64,000 nt of DNA, from contig SUWH01000001.1 of assembly GCA_015061605.1 (NCBI GenBank), positions 62,001 through 126,000 on the forward strand, read 5' to 3'. Shown piece after piece: positions 57,742 to 64,000 of this stretch. Every line of letters starts with the position of its first letter. The first letter of the stretch is position 1. The translations under genes were made by a program, and so were the position numbers. Under the pieces are notes generated by a model. That model was not told the DNA's origin. It saw nothing but the letters and a program-made list of their open reading frames with translations, and did no database searches. Origin of the DNA: Lentisphaerota bacterium (GTDB lineage Bacteria; Verrucomicrobiota; Lentisphaeria; Victivallales; Victivallaceae).

Positions 57742-57805
57742 GATTTCCGGGTGACGTGCCCGGAAATCTGATACCGACGCTCCCGGCCGATTGGGAGTGA
57801 GTATC
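57742..57805 (+). promoter_or_regulatory. Two-hairpin leader upstream of rplC
   Basis: Hairpin 1 is a perfect 10-bp stem GATTTCCGGG (57742-57751) with CCCGGAAATC (57759-57768). Hairpin 2 has an outer stem GATAC (57770-57774) with GTATC (57801-57805) and an inner stem CTCCC (57780-57784) with GGGAG (57793-57797). Both lie in the 113-base gap between rpsJ and rplC. A ribosomal-protein-binding (L4-type autoregulatory) or processing role is an inference. Confidence 0.5.
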
Positions 57806-57839
57806 ATCAGAAACTTTCTCAAAAATTGAGAGGAGAAAA

Positions 57840-58481
57840 ATGAAAGGTTTAATCGGTAAAAAGCTCGGCATGACTCAGGTCTACGACGAGAAGGGCGTTC
57901 TGATCCCGGTGACGGTGATCGAAGTCGGTCCCTGCGTTGTCACCGCGGTCAAGACTGTTGAGCGCGACGGCTACAGCGCCATTCAGTTGGGCTACGGCTC
58001 TCGCAAAGCAAAAAATGTTACGAAGGCGTGTCAGGGCCACTTGGCCAAGGCCGGTGTTACCGGCGCGGCATTGCCGGCGGTGCTGCGTGAAATCCGCACC
58101 GCGGAGACTGTTGAAGCAGGTACTGTCCTCAAGGCTGATATCTTTTCCGCCGGAGAGTATCTCGATGTGACCGGGACTACCAAAGGTCGTGGTTTCCAGG
58201 GCTGCGTCAAGCGTTGGAACTTCGGCGGCGGCCGTGCCAGCCACGGTGGTGACTGGGAACGTCGTCCAGGTTCTATCGGACAGTGCGAATTCCCCGGTCG
58301 TGTTGCCAAGGGCAAAAAGATGCCCGGACACTACGGCAATGACCGCTGCACTGTGCAGAATCTCAAGATCGTCCGCGTTATGGCCGAGGAAAATGTTATC
58401 CTCGTCAAAGGCGCCATCCCCGGTGCCAACGGCGGTTTGTTGACAGTCAAGAGCGCGCTGAAAAAAGCCGCAGCGAAATAA
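57840..58481 (+). CDS. rplC: 50S ribosomal protein L3
   Basis: 213 residues with GLIGKKLGMTQVYDEKG at the N-terminus, and the long loop near the peptidyl transferase centre, GGGRASHGGDWERRPGSIGQ. GAGGAG precedes the ATG. First gene after the structured leader; rplD follows after 15 bases. Confidence 0.97.
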   Translation: MKGLIGKKLGMTQVYDEKGVLIPVTVIEVGPCVVTAVKTVERDGYSAIQLGYGSRKAKNVTKACQGHLAKAGVTGAALPAVLREIRTAETVEAGTVLKADIFSAGEYLDVTGTTKGRGFQGCVKRWNFGGGRASHGGDWERRPGSIGQCEFPGRVAKGKKMPGHYGNDRCTVQNLKIVRVMAEENVILVKGAIPGANGGLLTVKSALKKAAAK

Positions 58482-58496
58482 GAGGAGGCAATACAA

Positions 58497-59126
58497 ATGT
58501 CAAATATTTTGGATATCCTCGATTGCAGCGGTGCCAAGGTTGGTGAATACACCATCCCCGAAGGCGTGATCGAGATGGAAAAAGGCGCACAGGCAGTTCA
58601 CGATACTGTCGTCGCTTATCTGGCCGGTGCCCGTGCCGGCAGTGCCTGCACCAAGACCCGCGGACTGGTTCGCGGCGGTGGTGCCAAACCCTGGCGTCAG
58701 AAAGGCCGCGGCGGTGCCCGTGCCGGTTCCAACCGTTCACCCGTCTGGGTCGGCGGCGGTACCATCTTCGGACCCCAGCCCCGTTCCTTCGCCAAGAAGG
58801 TCAACAAAAAAGTTCTGGTTCTCGCTCTGAAGCGCGCTCTTTCTGAACGTATTGCCGAAGGCGATGTCGTGGTGCTCGATAAGTTCGCGATCGCGGATCA
58901 CAAGACCCGCAGCGCTTATGCTGTGCTCAAGAACCTCAAGATTCAGAATGATACCATCATGCTCACTGTCAGCGAATATGATGAAGCCACCGTCTGCGCG
59001 ACCGGCAACATTCCGAACCTCGTTCTGCGCCGCTCCGGCACCGTCAATGTTTACGAACTGCTCCGGTTCAAGAAGCTGGTCTTCAGCAAGGATGCACTGG
59101 ACGCTTTCATCGGACGCCTGGCGTAA
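58497..59126 (+). CDS. rplD: 50S ribosomal protein L4
   Basis: 209 residues. The exit-tunnel loop contains TRGLVRGGGAKPWRQKGRGG and ARAGSNRSPVWVGGGTIFGP. L4 autogenously represses the S10 operon in gamma-proteobacteria. GGAGG precedes the start. Confidence 0.97.
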   Translation: MSNILDILDCSGAKVGEYTIPEGVIEMEKGAQAVHDTVVAYLAGARAGSACTKTRGLVRGGGAKPWRQKGRGGARAGSNRSPVWVGGGTIFGPQPRSFAKKVNKKVLVLALKRALSERIAEGDVVVLDKFAIADHKTRSAYAVLKNLKIQNDTIMLTVSEYDEATVCATGNIPNLVLRRSGTVNVYELLRFKKLVFSKDALDAFIGRLA

Positions 59127-59141
59127 TAAGGAGATATCAAG

Positions 59142-59423
59142 ATGAATAACGCTTTTGATGTTATTATCGCGCCGGTTGTCACTGAAAAGTGCAACGCGCT
59201 GATGCAGGAAAAGAAGTATACTTTCAAAGTCAACCCCAAAGCCGGCCGTATCGAAATCGCCCGCGCTGTGGAAGAACTTTTCAAAGTCAAAGTCGCCAAG
59301 GTCAACGTGATGAACTATCAGGGCAAAGCCAAACGCGCCGGACGTACCATGAAAATGGGTCGCCGTGCCGATTGGAAACGCGCTGTCGTCACCCTCGCCG
59401 AAGGCAGTATTGAAATCATCTAA
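59142..59423 (+). CDS. rplW: 50S ribosomal protein L23
   Basis: 93 residues, with PVVTEKCNALMQEKKYTFKV and VAKVNVMNYQGKAKR. L23 sits at the tunnel exit and docks trigger factor and SRP. AAGGAG precedes the ATG; standard position between rplD and rplB. Confidence 0.97.
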   Translation: MNNAFDVIIAPVVTEKCNALMQEKKYTFKVNPKAGRIEIARAVEELFKVKVAKVNVMNYQGKAKRAGRTMKMGRRADWKRAVVTLAEGSIEII

Positions 59424-59439
59424 GGGAGTTTAAGATAAC

Positions 59440-60267
59440 ATGGCTATCAAAAGTTACAATCCGACGACTCCCTCACGGCGGCACATGACCGTGATCGACA
59501 CTGCCACTTTGAGCAAGGTCGCTCCCGAGAAGAGCCTGCTGAAGGGTAAAAAATCCACCGGTGGCCGTAACAATCAGGGTCGTATCACCACCCGTTTCCG
59601 CGGTGCCGGTAACAAGCGCAGCTACCGTATGGTTGACTTCTATCGTACCAAAGACAATGTCGTGGCAAAAGTTGCTACCATTGAGTACGATCCCAACCGT
59701 ACCGCCAACATCGCGCTTATCAACTACGCCGATGGCGAAAAAGCCTACATCCTCGCCCCCGTCGGCCTCAAGGTCGGCGACAAGGTGATGAATGGTGCCA
59801 ACGCGGAACTCAAACCGGGCAACTGCCTCAAGCTGCGGGACATCCCCGTCGGTATCGAGATCTGCTGCATCGAAATGACTCCGGGCTCCGGTGCCAAACT
59901 TGTCCGCTCCGCCGGTCAGGTCGCCACCCTCCGTGGTAAAGAAGAAAACTATGCGCAGATCAAGCTGCCGTCAGGTGAAGTCCGCATGATCCATCTCGAT
60001 TGCCGCGCGATGATCGGTCAGATCGGCAATGCTGATATCATGAATACCAAGCTCGGTAAAGCCGGTAAGAAACGTTACAAAGGTTTCCGTCCGCACGTCC
60101 GCGGTGTTGCTCAGAACCCGGTCGACCATCCGATGGGTGGTGGTGAAGGTCGTGAGTCCGGTGGCGGTCATCCCGTTTCTCCCTGGGGCAAACTTGCCAA
60201 AGGCAAACGTACCCGCAATCCGCGTAAAGGTTCCAAGAACTTCATTGTTGAACGGAGGAAGAAGTAA
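59440..60267 (+). CDS. rplB: 50S ribosomal protein L2
   Basis: 275 residues. Signature regions are [32 protein letters not shown] and the conserved C-terminal [21 protein letters not shown], which holds the His implicated in peptidyl transfer. Its stop overlaps the rpsS ATG by one base. Confidence 0.97.
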   Translation: MAIKSYNPTTPSRRHMTVIDTATLSKVAPEKSLLKGKKSTGGRNNQGRITTRFRGAGNKRSYRMVDFYRTKDNVVAKVATIEYDPNRTANIALINYADGEKAYILAPVGLKVGDKVMNGANAELKPGNCLKLRDIPVGIEICCIEMTPGSGAKLVRSAGQVATLRGKEENYAQIKLPSGEVRMIHLDCRAMIGQIGNADIMNTKLGKAGKKRYKGFRPHVRGVAQNPVDHPMGGGEGRESGGGHPVSPWGKLAKGKRTRNPRKGSKNFIVERRKK

Positions 60268-60533
60268 TGGCCAGATCCATCAAAAAAGGACCGTTTGTCG
60301 ATCAGTATCTTATCGACAAGATCTCCAAGATGACCGCCGCCAACAAAACTGCGGTCAAAACCTGGTCCCGCCGGTCTCTTATCATTCCGGATTTTGTCGG
60401 ACACACCTTCAATGTGCATAACGGCAAAAGCTTTGTCCCGGTGTTCGTCACTGAAAACATGGTCGGTCACAAGCTTGGCGAATTCGCCCCGACCCGCGTC
60501 TTCAAAGAACACGGTGTTATGTCCGGTAAGTAA
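60267..60533 (+). CDS. rpsS: 30S ribosomal protein S19
   Basis: 88 residues with [14 protein letters not shown] and [22 protein letters not shown], ending HGVMSGK. It is the last gene of the cluster: a strong terminator follows within 14 bases. The rplV-rpsC-rplP continuation expected in nearly all bacteria is missing here. Confidence 0.97.
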   Translation: MARSIKKGPFVDQYLIDKISKMTAANKTAVKTWSRRSLIIPDFVGHTFNVHNGKSFVPVFVTENMVGHKLGEFAPTRVFKEHGVMSGK

Positions 60534-60546
60534 TCCTTACTGCGCC

Positions 60547-60576
60547 AAAAGCTCCCAGAACTCTGGGAGCTTTTTT
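60547..60576 (+). terminator. Rho-independent terminator after rpsS
   Basis: The stem AAAAGCTCCCAGA (60547-60559) pairs with TCTGGGAGCTTTT (60562-60574), followed by a run of T. This is the best intrinsic terminator in the window and ends the long str-S10 transcript after rpsS. Confidence 0.9.
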
Positions 60577-60611
60577 GTTTTTCACGGAGCATTCTCGCTT
60601 TGCAGGGACGT

Positions 60612-61010
60612 GCCTTGCTGTCGTCGCCGCTCGGGTCGAGTACTGGAGTACACTCCCCTCGCGGACTCCTCTGCAAAACACGTCCTGCTGTGCGATAATG
60701 CTCCTGATTTCTGACCGCTGGCGTTTGCGCTTGTTGTCGGGCTGTCGCCCGACAGGCGGATGGTAGTGTTTGGTTCCGCCTGACGGCGGTTGTTGCGAAG
60801 CAACCCGATCAAGCCCGACCAACGGGAAGGGCGCGACACCTCGCAGCGGCACGTTTGCCGCCGTCCTGCTGTGCGATAATGCTCCTGATTCCGGGTTGGC
60901 TGGCATTGGTGCCTATTGTCGCGCCTCCGGCACGACAGGCAAGGTAGTGTTTGATTCCGCCTGACGGCGGTATTTTTTTGGGGGCGCGCCTTGCGGTAGT
61001 CGCCGCTCGG
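60612..61010 (+). repeat. Duplicated ~181-base structured repeat unit
   Basis: Three pairs of near-identical blocks repeat: a 29-base block at 60681-60709 and 60862-60890 (identical), a 29-base block at 60762-60790 and 60943-60971 (28/29), and a 23-base block at 60612-60634 and 60988-61010 (21/23). The first two pairs have the same offset of 181. Between them each unit has a hairpin: TGTCGGGC/GCCCGACA with loop TGTC (60735-60754), and its counterpart at 60917-60937 with a changed but still paired apical stem and loop TCC. This is part of a 947-base gene-free gap (60534-61480). I see no transposase, integrase or RNA gene in it. Confidence 0.8.
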
Positions 61011-61060
61011 AGATGGGCTGGCGCACGTACATAGTGCCGCATGGAGCGATGTTGTCTAAC

Positions 61061-61099
61061 GGACAAAAACGGACTTAAACGGACGGTACGGACAATAAG
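61061..61099 (+). repeat. Tandem array 1: four GGAC-led decamers
   Basis: Four consecutive units begin with GGAC at 61061, 61071, 61081 and 61090 (spacing 10, 10, 9). Read on the other strand each contains GTCC, mostly as GTCCGT, the same core as arrays 2 and 3. Confidence 0.7.
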
Positions 61100-61150
61100 T
61101 CGCCCATTGTCTTTACGCCGGCGAGTGCCGCATTGTATTTACTGCCGCGA

Positions 61151-61190
61151 GTCCGTACTCCTCCGTATATCTCCGTACCTCTCCGTACTT
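61151..61190 (+). repeat. Tandem array 2: four CTCCGTA decamers
   Basis: Four exact 10-base units (61151, 61161, 61171, 61181) of the form (C/G)TCCGTANNN. It is preceded by a block at 61101-61150 that is clearly related (about 70 percent by eye) to the block at 61233-61283 preceding array 3. Confidence 0.8.
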
Positions 61191-61283
61191 ACCGCGCCCA
61201 ATCATCAAACCAACGTTGTCTTACTCTCAAACCGCCCCTTGTCTTTATGTCTGCGGATACCGCATGGTCTGTTTTTGCCGCGC

Positions 61284-61328
61284 GTCCGACCCGTCTGACA
61301 TGTCCGACTTGTCCGACTTGTCCGTACA
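61284..61328 (+). repeat. Tandem array 3: five GTCCGACTT nonamers
   Basis: Five 9-base units at 61284, 61293, 61302, 61311 and 61320. Two are perfect GTCCGACTT copies and the others differ at one to three positions. The whole region from 61061 to 61329 thus has three short arrays around a GTCCG core, in both orientations. Confidence 0.8.
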
Positions 61329-61385
61329 GACGGTAAAAATACCAGATTTTTCAAGATAACTTTTTGGTTATCTTTGTTTTCTTGC

Positions 61386-61414
61386 TTGCAAAAACACGGT
61401 TCCGGTGCTATATT
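61386..61414 (+). promoter_or_regulatory. Promoter TTGCAA-17-TATATT for oadG-oadA
   Basis: TTGCAA (61386-61391) and TATATT (61409-61414), spacer 17, about 67 bases upstream of the oadG ATG. The boxes are the same as at 6483 and 40639. Confidence 0.65.
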
Positions 61415-61480
61415 AATTGAGATTACAGTTTTTACCAATTAACTTATTTGTCAAAGACAAAAAATTTTAAGGAGATGTCA

Positions 61481-61738
61481 ATGAACAAAGAAATGCTGCT
61501 CAATGGTGTGCAGTTGATGGTGTTCGGAATGGGCATGGTCTATGTCTTTCTGATCGTCATGATTTTCTGCATGAAACTTCTCAATGCTGTCCTCGCGCCG
61601 ATCGTCAAGCGTCAGCAGGAAGCCGAAGCCGCCGCCAAGGCCGCAGAAGCTGCCAAAAAACCTGCCGCCGCCGCTTCTTCCGATGATCTGGCTCTGGTTG
61701 CCGCCGCCGTTGCTTCGGTTGCCGCCGCCCGCCGCTGA
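61481..61738 (+). CDS. oadG: Oxaloacetate decarboxylase gamma-like subunit (OadG family)
   Basis: An 85-residue single-pass membrane protein: a short N-terminus, one helix (VQLMVFGMGMVYVFLIVMIF), then a basic junction and an Ala/Lys-rich linker. This is the OadG layout, the small subunit that stabilises sodium-pumping biotin decarboxylases and contacts the alpha chain. Start at ATG 61481 with AAGGAG six bases upstream. oadA follows after 42 bases. Confidence 0.85.
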   Translation: MNKEMLLNGVQLMVFGMGMVYVFLIVMIFCMKLLNAVLAPIVKRQQEAEAAAKAAEAAKKPAAAASSDDLALVAAAVASVAAARR

Positions 61739-61780
61739 ATAACGAAATCAAACAACAATTATTAAATAAAAGGTGTCCAA

Positions 61781-63631
61781 ATGAAAAAAATCAAATTCAT
61801 GGATTGCTCGTTCCGCGACGGATTCCAGTCCTGCCTCGGTGCCCGTGTCAAAACTGAAGATTTCCTGCCCGCGCTCGAAGCCGCTGTCAAAGCCGGTATC
61901 AACTACATCGAAATCGGCGGCGGTGCCCGTTTCCAGAGCCTTTTTTTCTACACCCAGGAAAACGCCTTTGAAGAAATGGACAAATGGCGTGCTTGTGTCG
62001 ATTCCGTCACTCCCGGCGTGAATCTGCAGACCCTTTCCCGCGGTGTCAACGTGGTCGGTCTTTCCAGCCAGAGCAGCGACATCATCGACCTCCATGCCAA
62101 GCTGTTCAAGAAGCATGGTATCACCACCATCCGTAACTTCGACGCGCTCAACGACGTCCGCAACCTCGACGTCTCCGGTCGCGCCATCGCCAAATACGGT
62201 CTGAAACATCAGGTCACTGTTACCCTGATGGGTTTGGCTCCCGGATTGAATGAATCCTATGCCCACACCCCGAAATTCTACATCGACAGCTTGAACAACA
62301 TCATCGCTTCCGGCATCCCCTTCGACAGCCTCGCTTTCAAAGATGCTTCCGGTACCAGCACCCCCGCCACCGTTTTTGAAACTGTCAAGCAGGCGCGCGC
62401 CATCCTCGACAACACCTACGGCGCCGGTGCCAAAGAGATCCAGTTCCACACCCACGACACTGCCGGTATGGCTGTTGCCTGCAACATGGCGGCTATCGAA
62501 GCCGGTGCGGATGTGATCGACCTCGCCATGAGCCCGCTTTCCGGCGGCACCTGCGAAGCTGACATCCTCGTCATGTATCAGCGTCTGCGCGGCACCGAAT
62601 ACACCCTCGACATCGATCCGGAAAAAATCCTCGAAGCTGAAAAAGTTTTCGAAAAATGCATGGACAAATACTTCATGCCCCCCGAATCCATGCAGGTTTC
62701 TCCGAAGATCATCTTCTCCCCCATGCCCGGCGGCGCGCTCACTGCCAATACCCAGATGATGCGCGACAACAAGTGCCTCGACAAATACGACAAGTGCATC
62801 GAAGAAATGCGTGAAGTCGTTGCCAAAGGCGGTTTCGGTACCTCCGTTACCCCGGTCAGTCAGTTCTACTTCCAGCAGGCGTTCCGTAACGCCATGCAGG
62901 GCAAAAACGCTGACGGTTCCTGGAAGATGGACCCCAACGGCTACGGCAAAATGGTCCTGGGCTACTTCGGCAAGACCCCGGTCGCTCCCGATCCGCAGCT
63001 GGTCAAATGGGCGAGCGAACAGCTCAACCTCGAACCCACCACCAAAGCTGTCGTTGAAATCAACGATGCCAACCCCAAACTCGGTATCGCCTACAACACC
63101 CAGCTTCTGAAAGACAACGGTATCGAAGTTACCGAAGAAAACATCTTCATCGCCGCCGCCTGCGGTGAAAAAGGTATCAACTTCCTCAAGGGCGACAAGC
63201 CCATGGGTATCCGTTACAAAGAAGAAGCCAAACCCGCCGCCAAGGGTGGTGCTTACACCGCTGATATCGATGGTGCCAAAGTCGCCGTCGAAGTCAACGC
63301 CGCCAACGGAACCTACACCGCCAAGGTCAATGGCAAGAGCTACACCGTCAAACTCGCTGACGGCATCGATGCTGCTGCCGCTTCTGCACCGGCTGCCGCT
63401 CCCGCTGCCGGCGGTGCTGCCGCTCCCCTGACCACTCCGCTTCCCGGAACCGTCATGAAGATCGAGGTCAAAGCCGGTCAGGCGGTCAAAAACGGCGATA
63501 CCATCATGATCCTCGAAGCTATGAAAATGGAAACCCCGGTCACTGCTGACCGCGACGGTGTCATCGCTTCCATCGAAGTTGCCGTCGGCGATGTCGTCGG
63601 CGAAGGCGATACCCTCGTCATGATCGGCTGA
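61781..63631 (+). CDS. oadA: Biotin-dependent carboxyltransferase/decarboxylase alpha subunit (OadA/PycB-like)
   Basis: A 616-residue protein. The TIM-barrel carboxyltransferase domain (about 1-300) has FMDCSFRDGFQS (usually RDAHQS; the His is Phe here), FDALNDVRNL, Lys in SLAFKDASG (carboxylation/transfer lysine) and QFHTHDTAG with the metal HxH. The conserved carboxylase domain follows. A C-terminal Ala/Pro linker leads to a biotinyl domain with EAMKME, Lys being the biotinylation site. With OadG upstream it likely forms a sodium-translocating oxaloacetate (or related) decarboxylase. The beta subunit is not seen before the window ends. The acid substrate is not proven. Confidence 0.87.
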   Translation: MKKIKFMDCSFRDGFQSCLGARVKTEDFLPALEAAVKAGINYIEIGGGARFQSLFFYTQENAFEEMDKWRACVDSVTPGVNLQTLSRGVNVVGLSSQSSDIIDLHAKLFKKHGITTIRNFDALNDVRNLDVSGRAIAKYGLKHQVTVTLMGLAPGLNESYAHTPKFYIDSLNNIIASGIPFDSLAFKDASGTSTPATVFETVKQARAILDNTYGAGAKEIQFHTHDTAGMAVACNMAAIEAGADVIDLAMSPLSGGTCEADILVMYQRLRGTEYTLDIDPEKILEAEKVFEKCMDKYFMPPESMQVSPKIIFSPMPGGALTANTQMMRDNKCLDKYDKCIEEMREVVAKGGFGTSVTPVSQFYFQQAFRNAMQGKNADGSWKMDPNGYGKMVLGYFGKTPVAPDPQLVKWASEQLNLEPTTKAVVEINDANPKLGIAYNTQLLKDNGIEVTEENIFIAAACGEKGINFLKGDKPMGIRYKEEAKPAAKGGAYTADIDGAKVAVEVNAANGTYTAKVNGKSYTVKLADGIDAAAASAPAAAPAAGGAAAPLTTPLPGTVMKIEVKAGQAVKNGDTIMILEAMKMETPVTADRDGVIASIEVAVGDVVGEGDTLVMIG

Positions 63632-63651
63632 ATCTGAGGAGTAAAACACAA

Positions 63652-64000
63652 ATGAGTAACTTCAAAAAATTCAGCGTTGCTCTCATCTTCGCAGTTGCGG
63701 CAATTTTTACCGCAACTGCCGGAGATTGCAAATCCGGTTGCAATGAGATCAAAATTCCGAAAAAACTTACCCTTGACAAAAAGACCAGCGATGGCATTTT
63801 TGCCTGGTACAAGACTAATGACGGCCGCCGTTTCCTGAAATATGTTCACGAGAAACCCGCGACCATCTACACCGTCACCATCCCTTATAACGGTATTTGC
63901 AAACCCGGCCGCCAGATGATGATGTATCATCCGGAAGGCTGCAGCAAAGGTCTGCTCAATTCCAGTGTCACCATCAAACGCGTGAAACTTGCTTCCTGTG
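63652..64000 (+). CDS. Exported protein of unknown function (truncated by window end)
   Basis: The reading frame opens at ATG 63652 (GAGGAG about ten bases upstream) and is still open at base 64000, at least 116 residues. The N-terminus MSNFKKFSVALIFAVAAIF is a signal peptide, probably cleaved after ATAG. The mature part has several Cys (CKSGC, GICK, EGCS) and a basic beta-rich stretch. I recognise no family. It interrupts the expected oadA-oadB order or lies after a two-gene unit. Confidence 0.75.
   Translation, partial: MSNFKKFSVALIFAVAAIFTATAGDCKSGCNEIKIPKKLTLDKKTSDGIFAWYKTNDGRRFLKYVHEKPATIYTVTIPYNGICKPGRQMMMYHPEGCSKGLLNSSVTIKRVKLASC

Noticed and set aside
60612-61010. Insertion sequence remnant
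   Set aside because: No transposase fragment, no terminal inverted repeats and no target-site duplication could be found.
60577-61480. Small open frames in the repeat field
   Set aside because: They cross repeat boundaries, lack ribosome-binding sites and have implausible Arg/Pro/Ser-rich composition.
61748-63649. 633-codon minus-strand open frame
   Set aside because: Opposite oadA, of low-complexity Gly/Asp/Val composition; a shadow of a well-supported gene.

Overview
This looks like a contiguous chromosomal stretch from an anaerobic, LPS-bearing Gram-negative bacterium of the PVC superphylum, most likely a Lentisphaerota (Victivallis-like) organism. The taxonomic guess is an inference from gene content and protein character: lipid A, heptose and Kdo genes, an FtsA/FtsZ pair with a divergent FtsZ, an [FeFe]-hydrogenase maturation protein and oxaloacetate-decarboxylase-type genes. 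I could not test it by database search. Coding density is high. There are no prophages, insertion sequences or CRISPR arrays.

Layout. 1-2540: mazG and a membrane glycosyltransferase. 2566-6385 (minus): PHP phosphoesterase, PnuC-type transporter, GT4-like glycosyltransferase and xseA, tightly overlapping. 6557-10674 (plus): TIM-barrel sugar isomerase-like protein, murA and an orphan membrane histidine kinase; folK is convergent. 11194-15831: fmt, RNase E/G, pdxB, cysK. 15936-22730: ftsA, a divergent ftsZ, pepF, an O-antigen-ligase-like protein and a radical SAM protein. 22830-25217: a large sodium:solute symporter. 25227-28646 (minus): trmH-type methyltransferase, NAD kinase, hldD and rsmB. 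28775-32486 (plus): lpxA, gpmI, hydF. 32676-38244 (minus): an envelope cluster of small membrane protein, heptose kinase, kdsA, a giant LptC/LptA-like protein and an exported endonuclease/phosphatase. 38466-40505: a large carbohydrate-enzyme-like protein.

40725-60533 is the information-processing core: tRNA-Leu, tRNA-Thr, tuf, rpmG, tRNA-Trp, secE, nusG, rplKAJL, rpoBC, rpsL, rpsG, fusA, rpsJ, rplCDWB, rpsS. The S10 operon stops at rpsS with a strong terminator; the usual rplV-rpsC continuation is absent. A 947-base gene-free region full of structured and tandem repeats follows. Then come oadG, a biotin-carrying oadA-type subunit and a truncated exported protein that runs off the window.

The most unusual signals are these. 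First, the rplL-rpoB leader holds five regularly spaced hairpins (42-44 base period) with a conserved T-rich loop and stems that co-vary between copies. Second, the repeat field after rpsS contains a duplicated ~181-base unit with a conserved hairpin and three 9-10 base tandem arrays built on a GTCCG core. Third, FtsZ lacks key residues of its nucleotide and catalytic loops. Three drug targets also carry residues linked elsewhere to antibiotic insensitivity (MurA Cys-to-Asp, RpoB H526N-equivalent, S12 K88R). A promoter with the boxes TTGCAA-17-TATATT or close variants recurs ahead of several transcription units.
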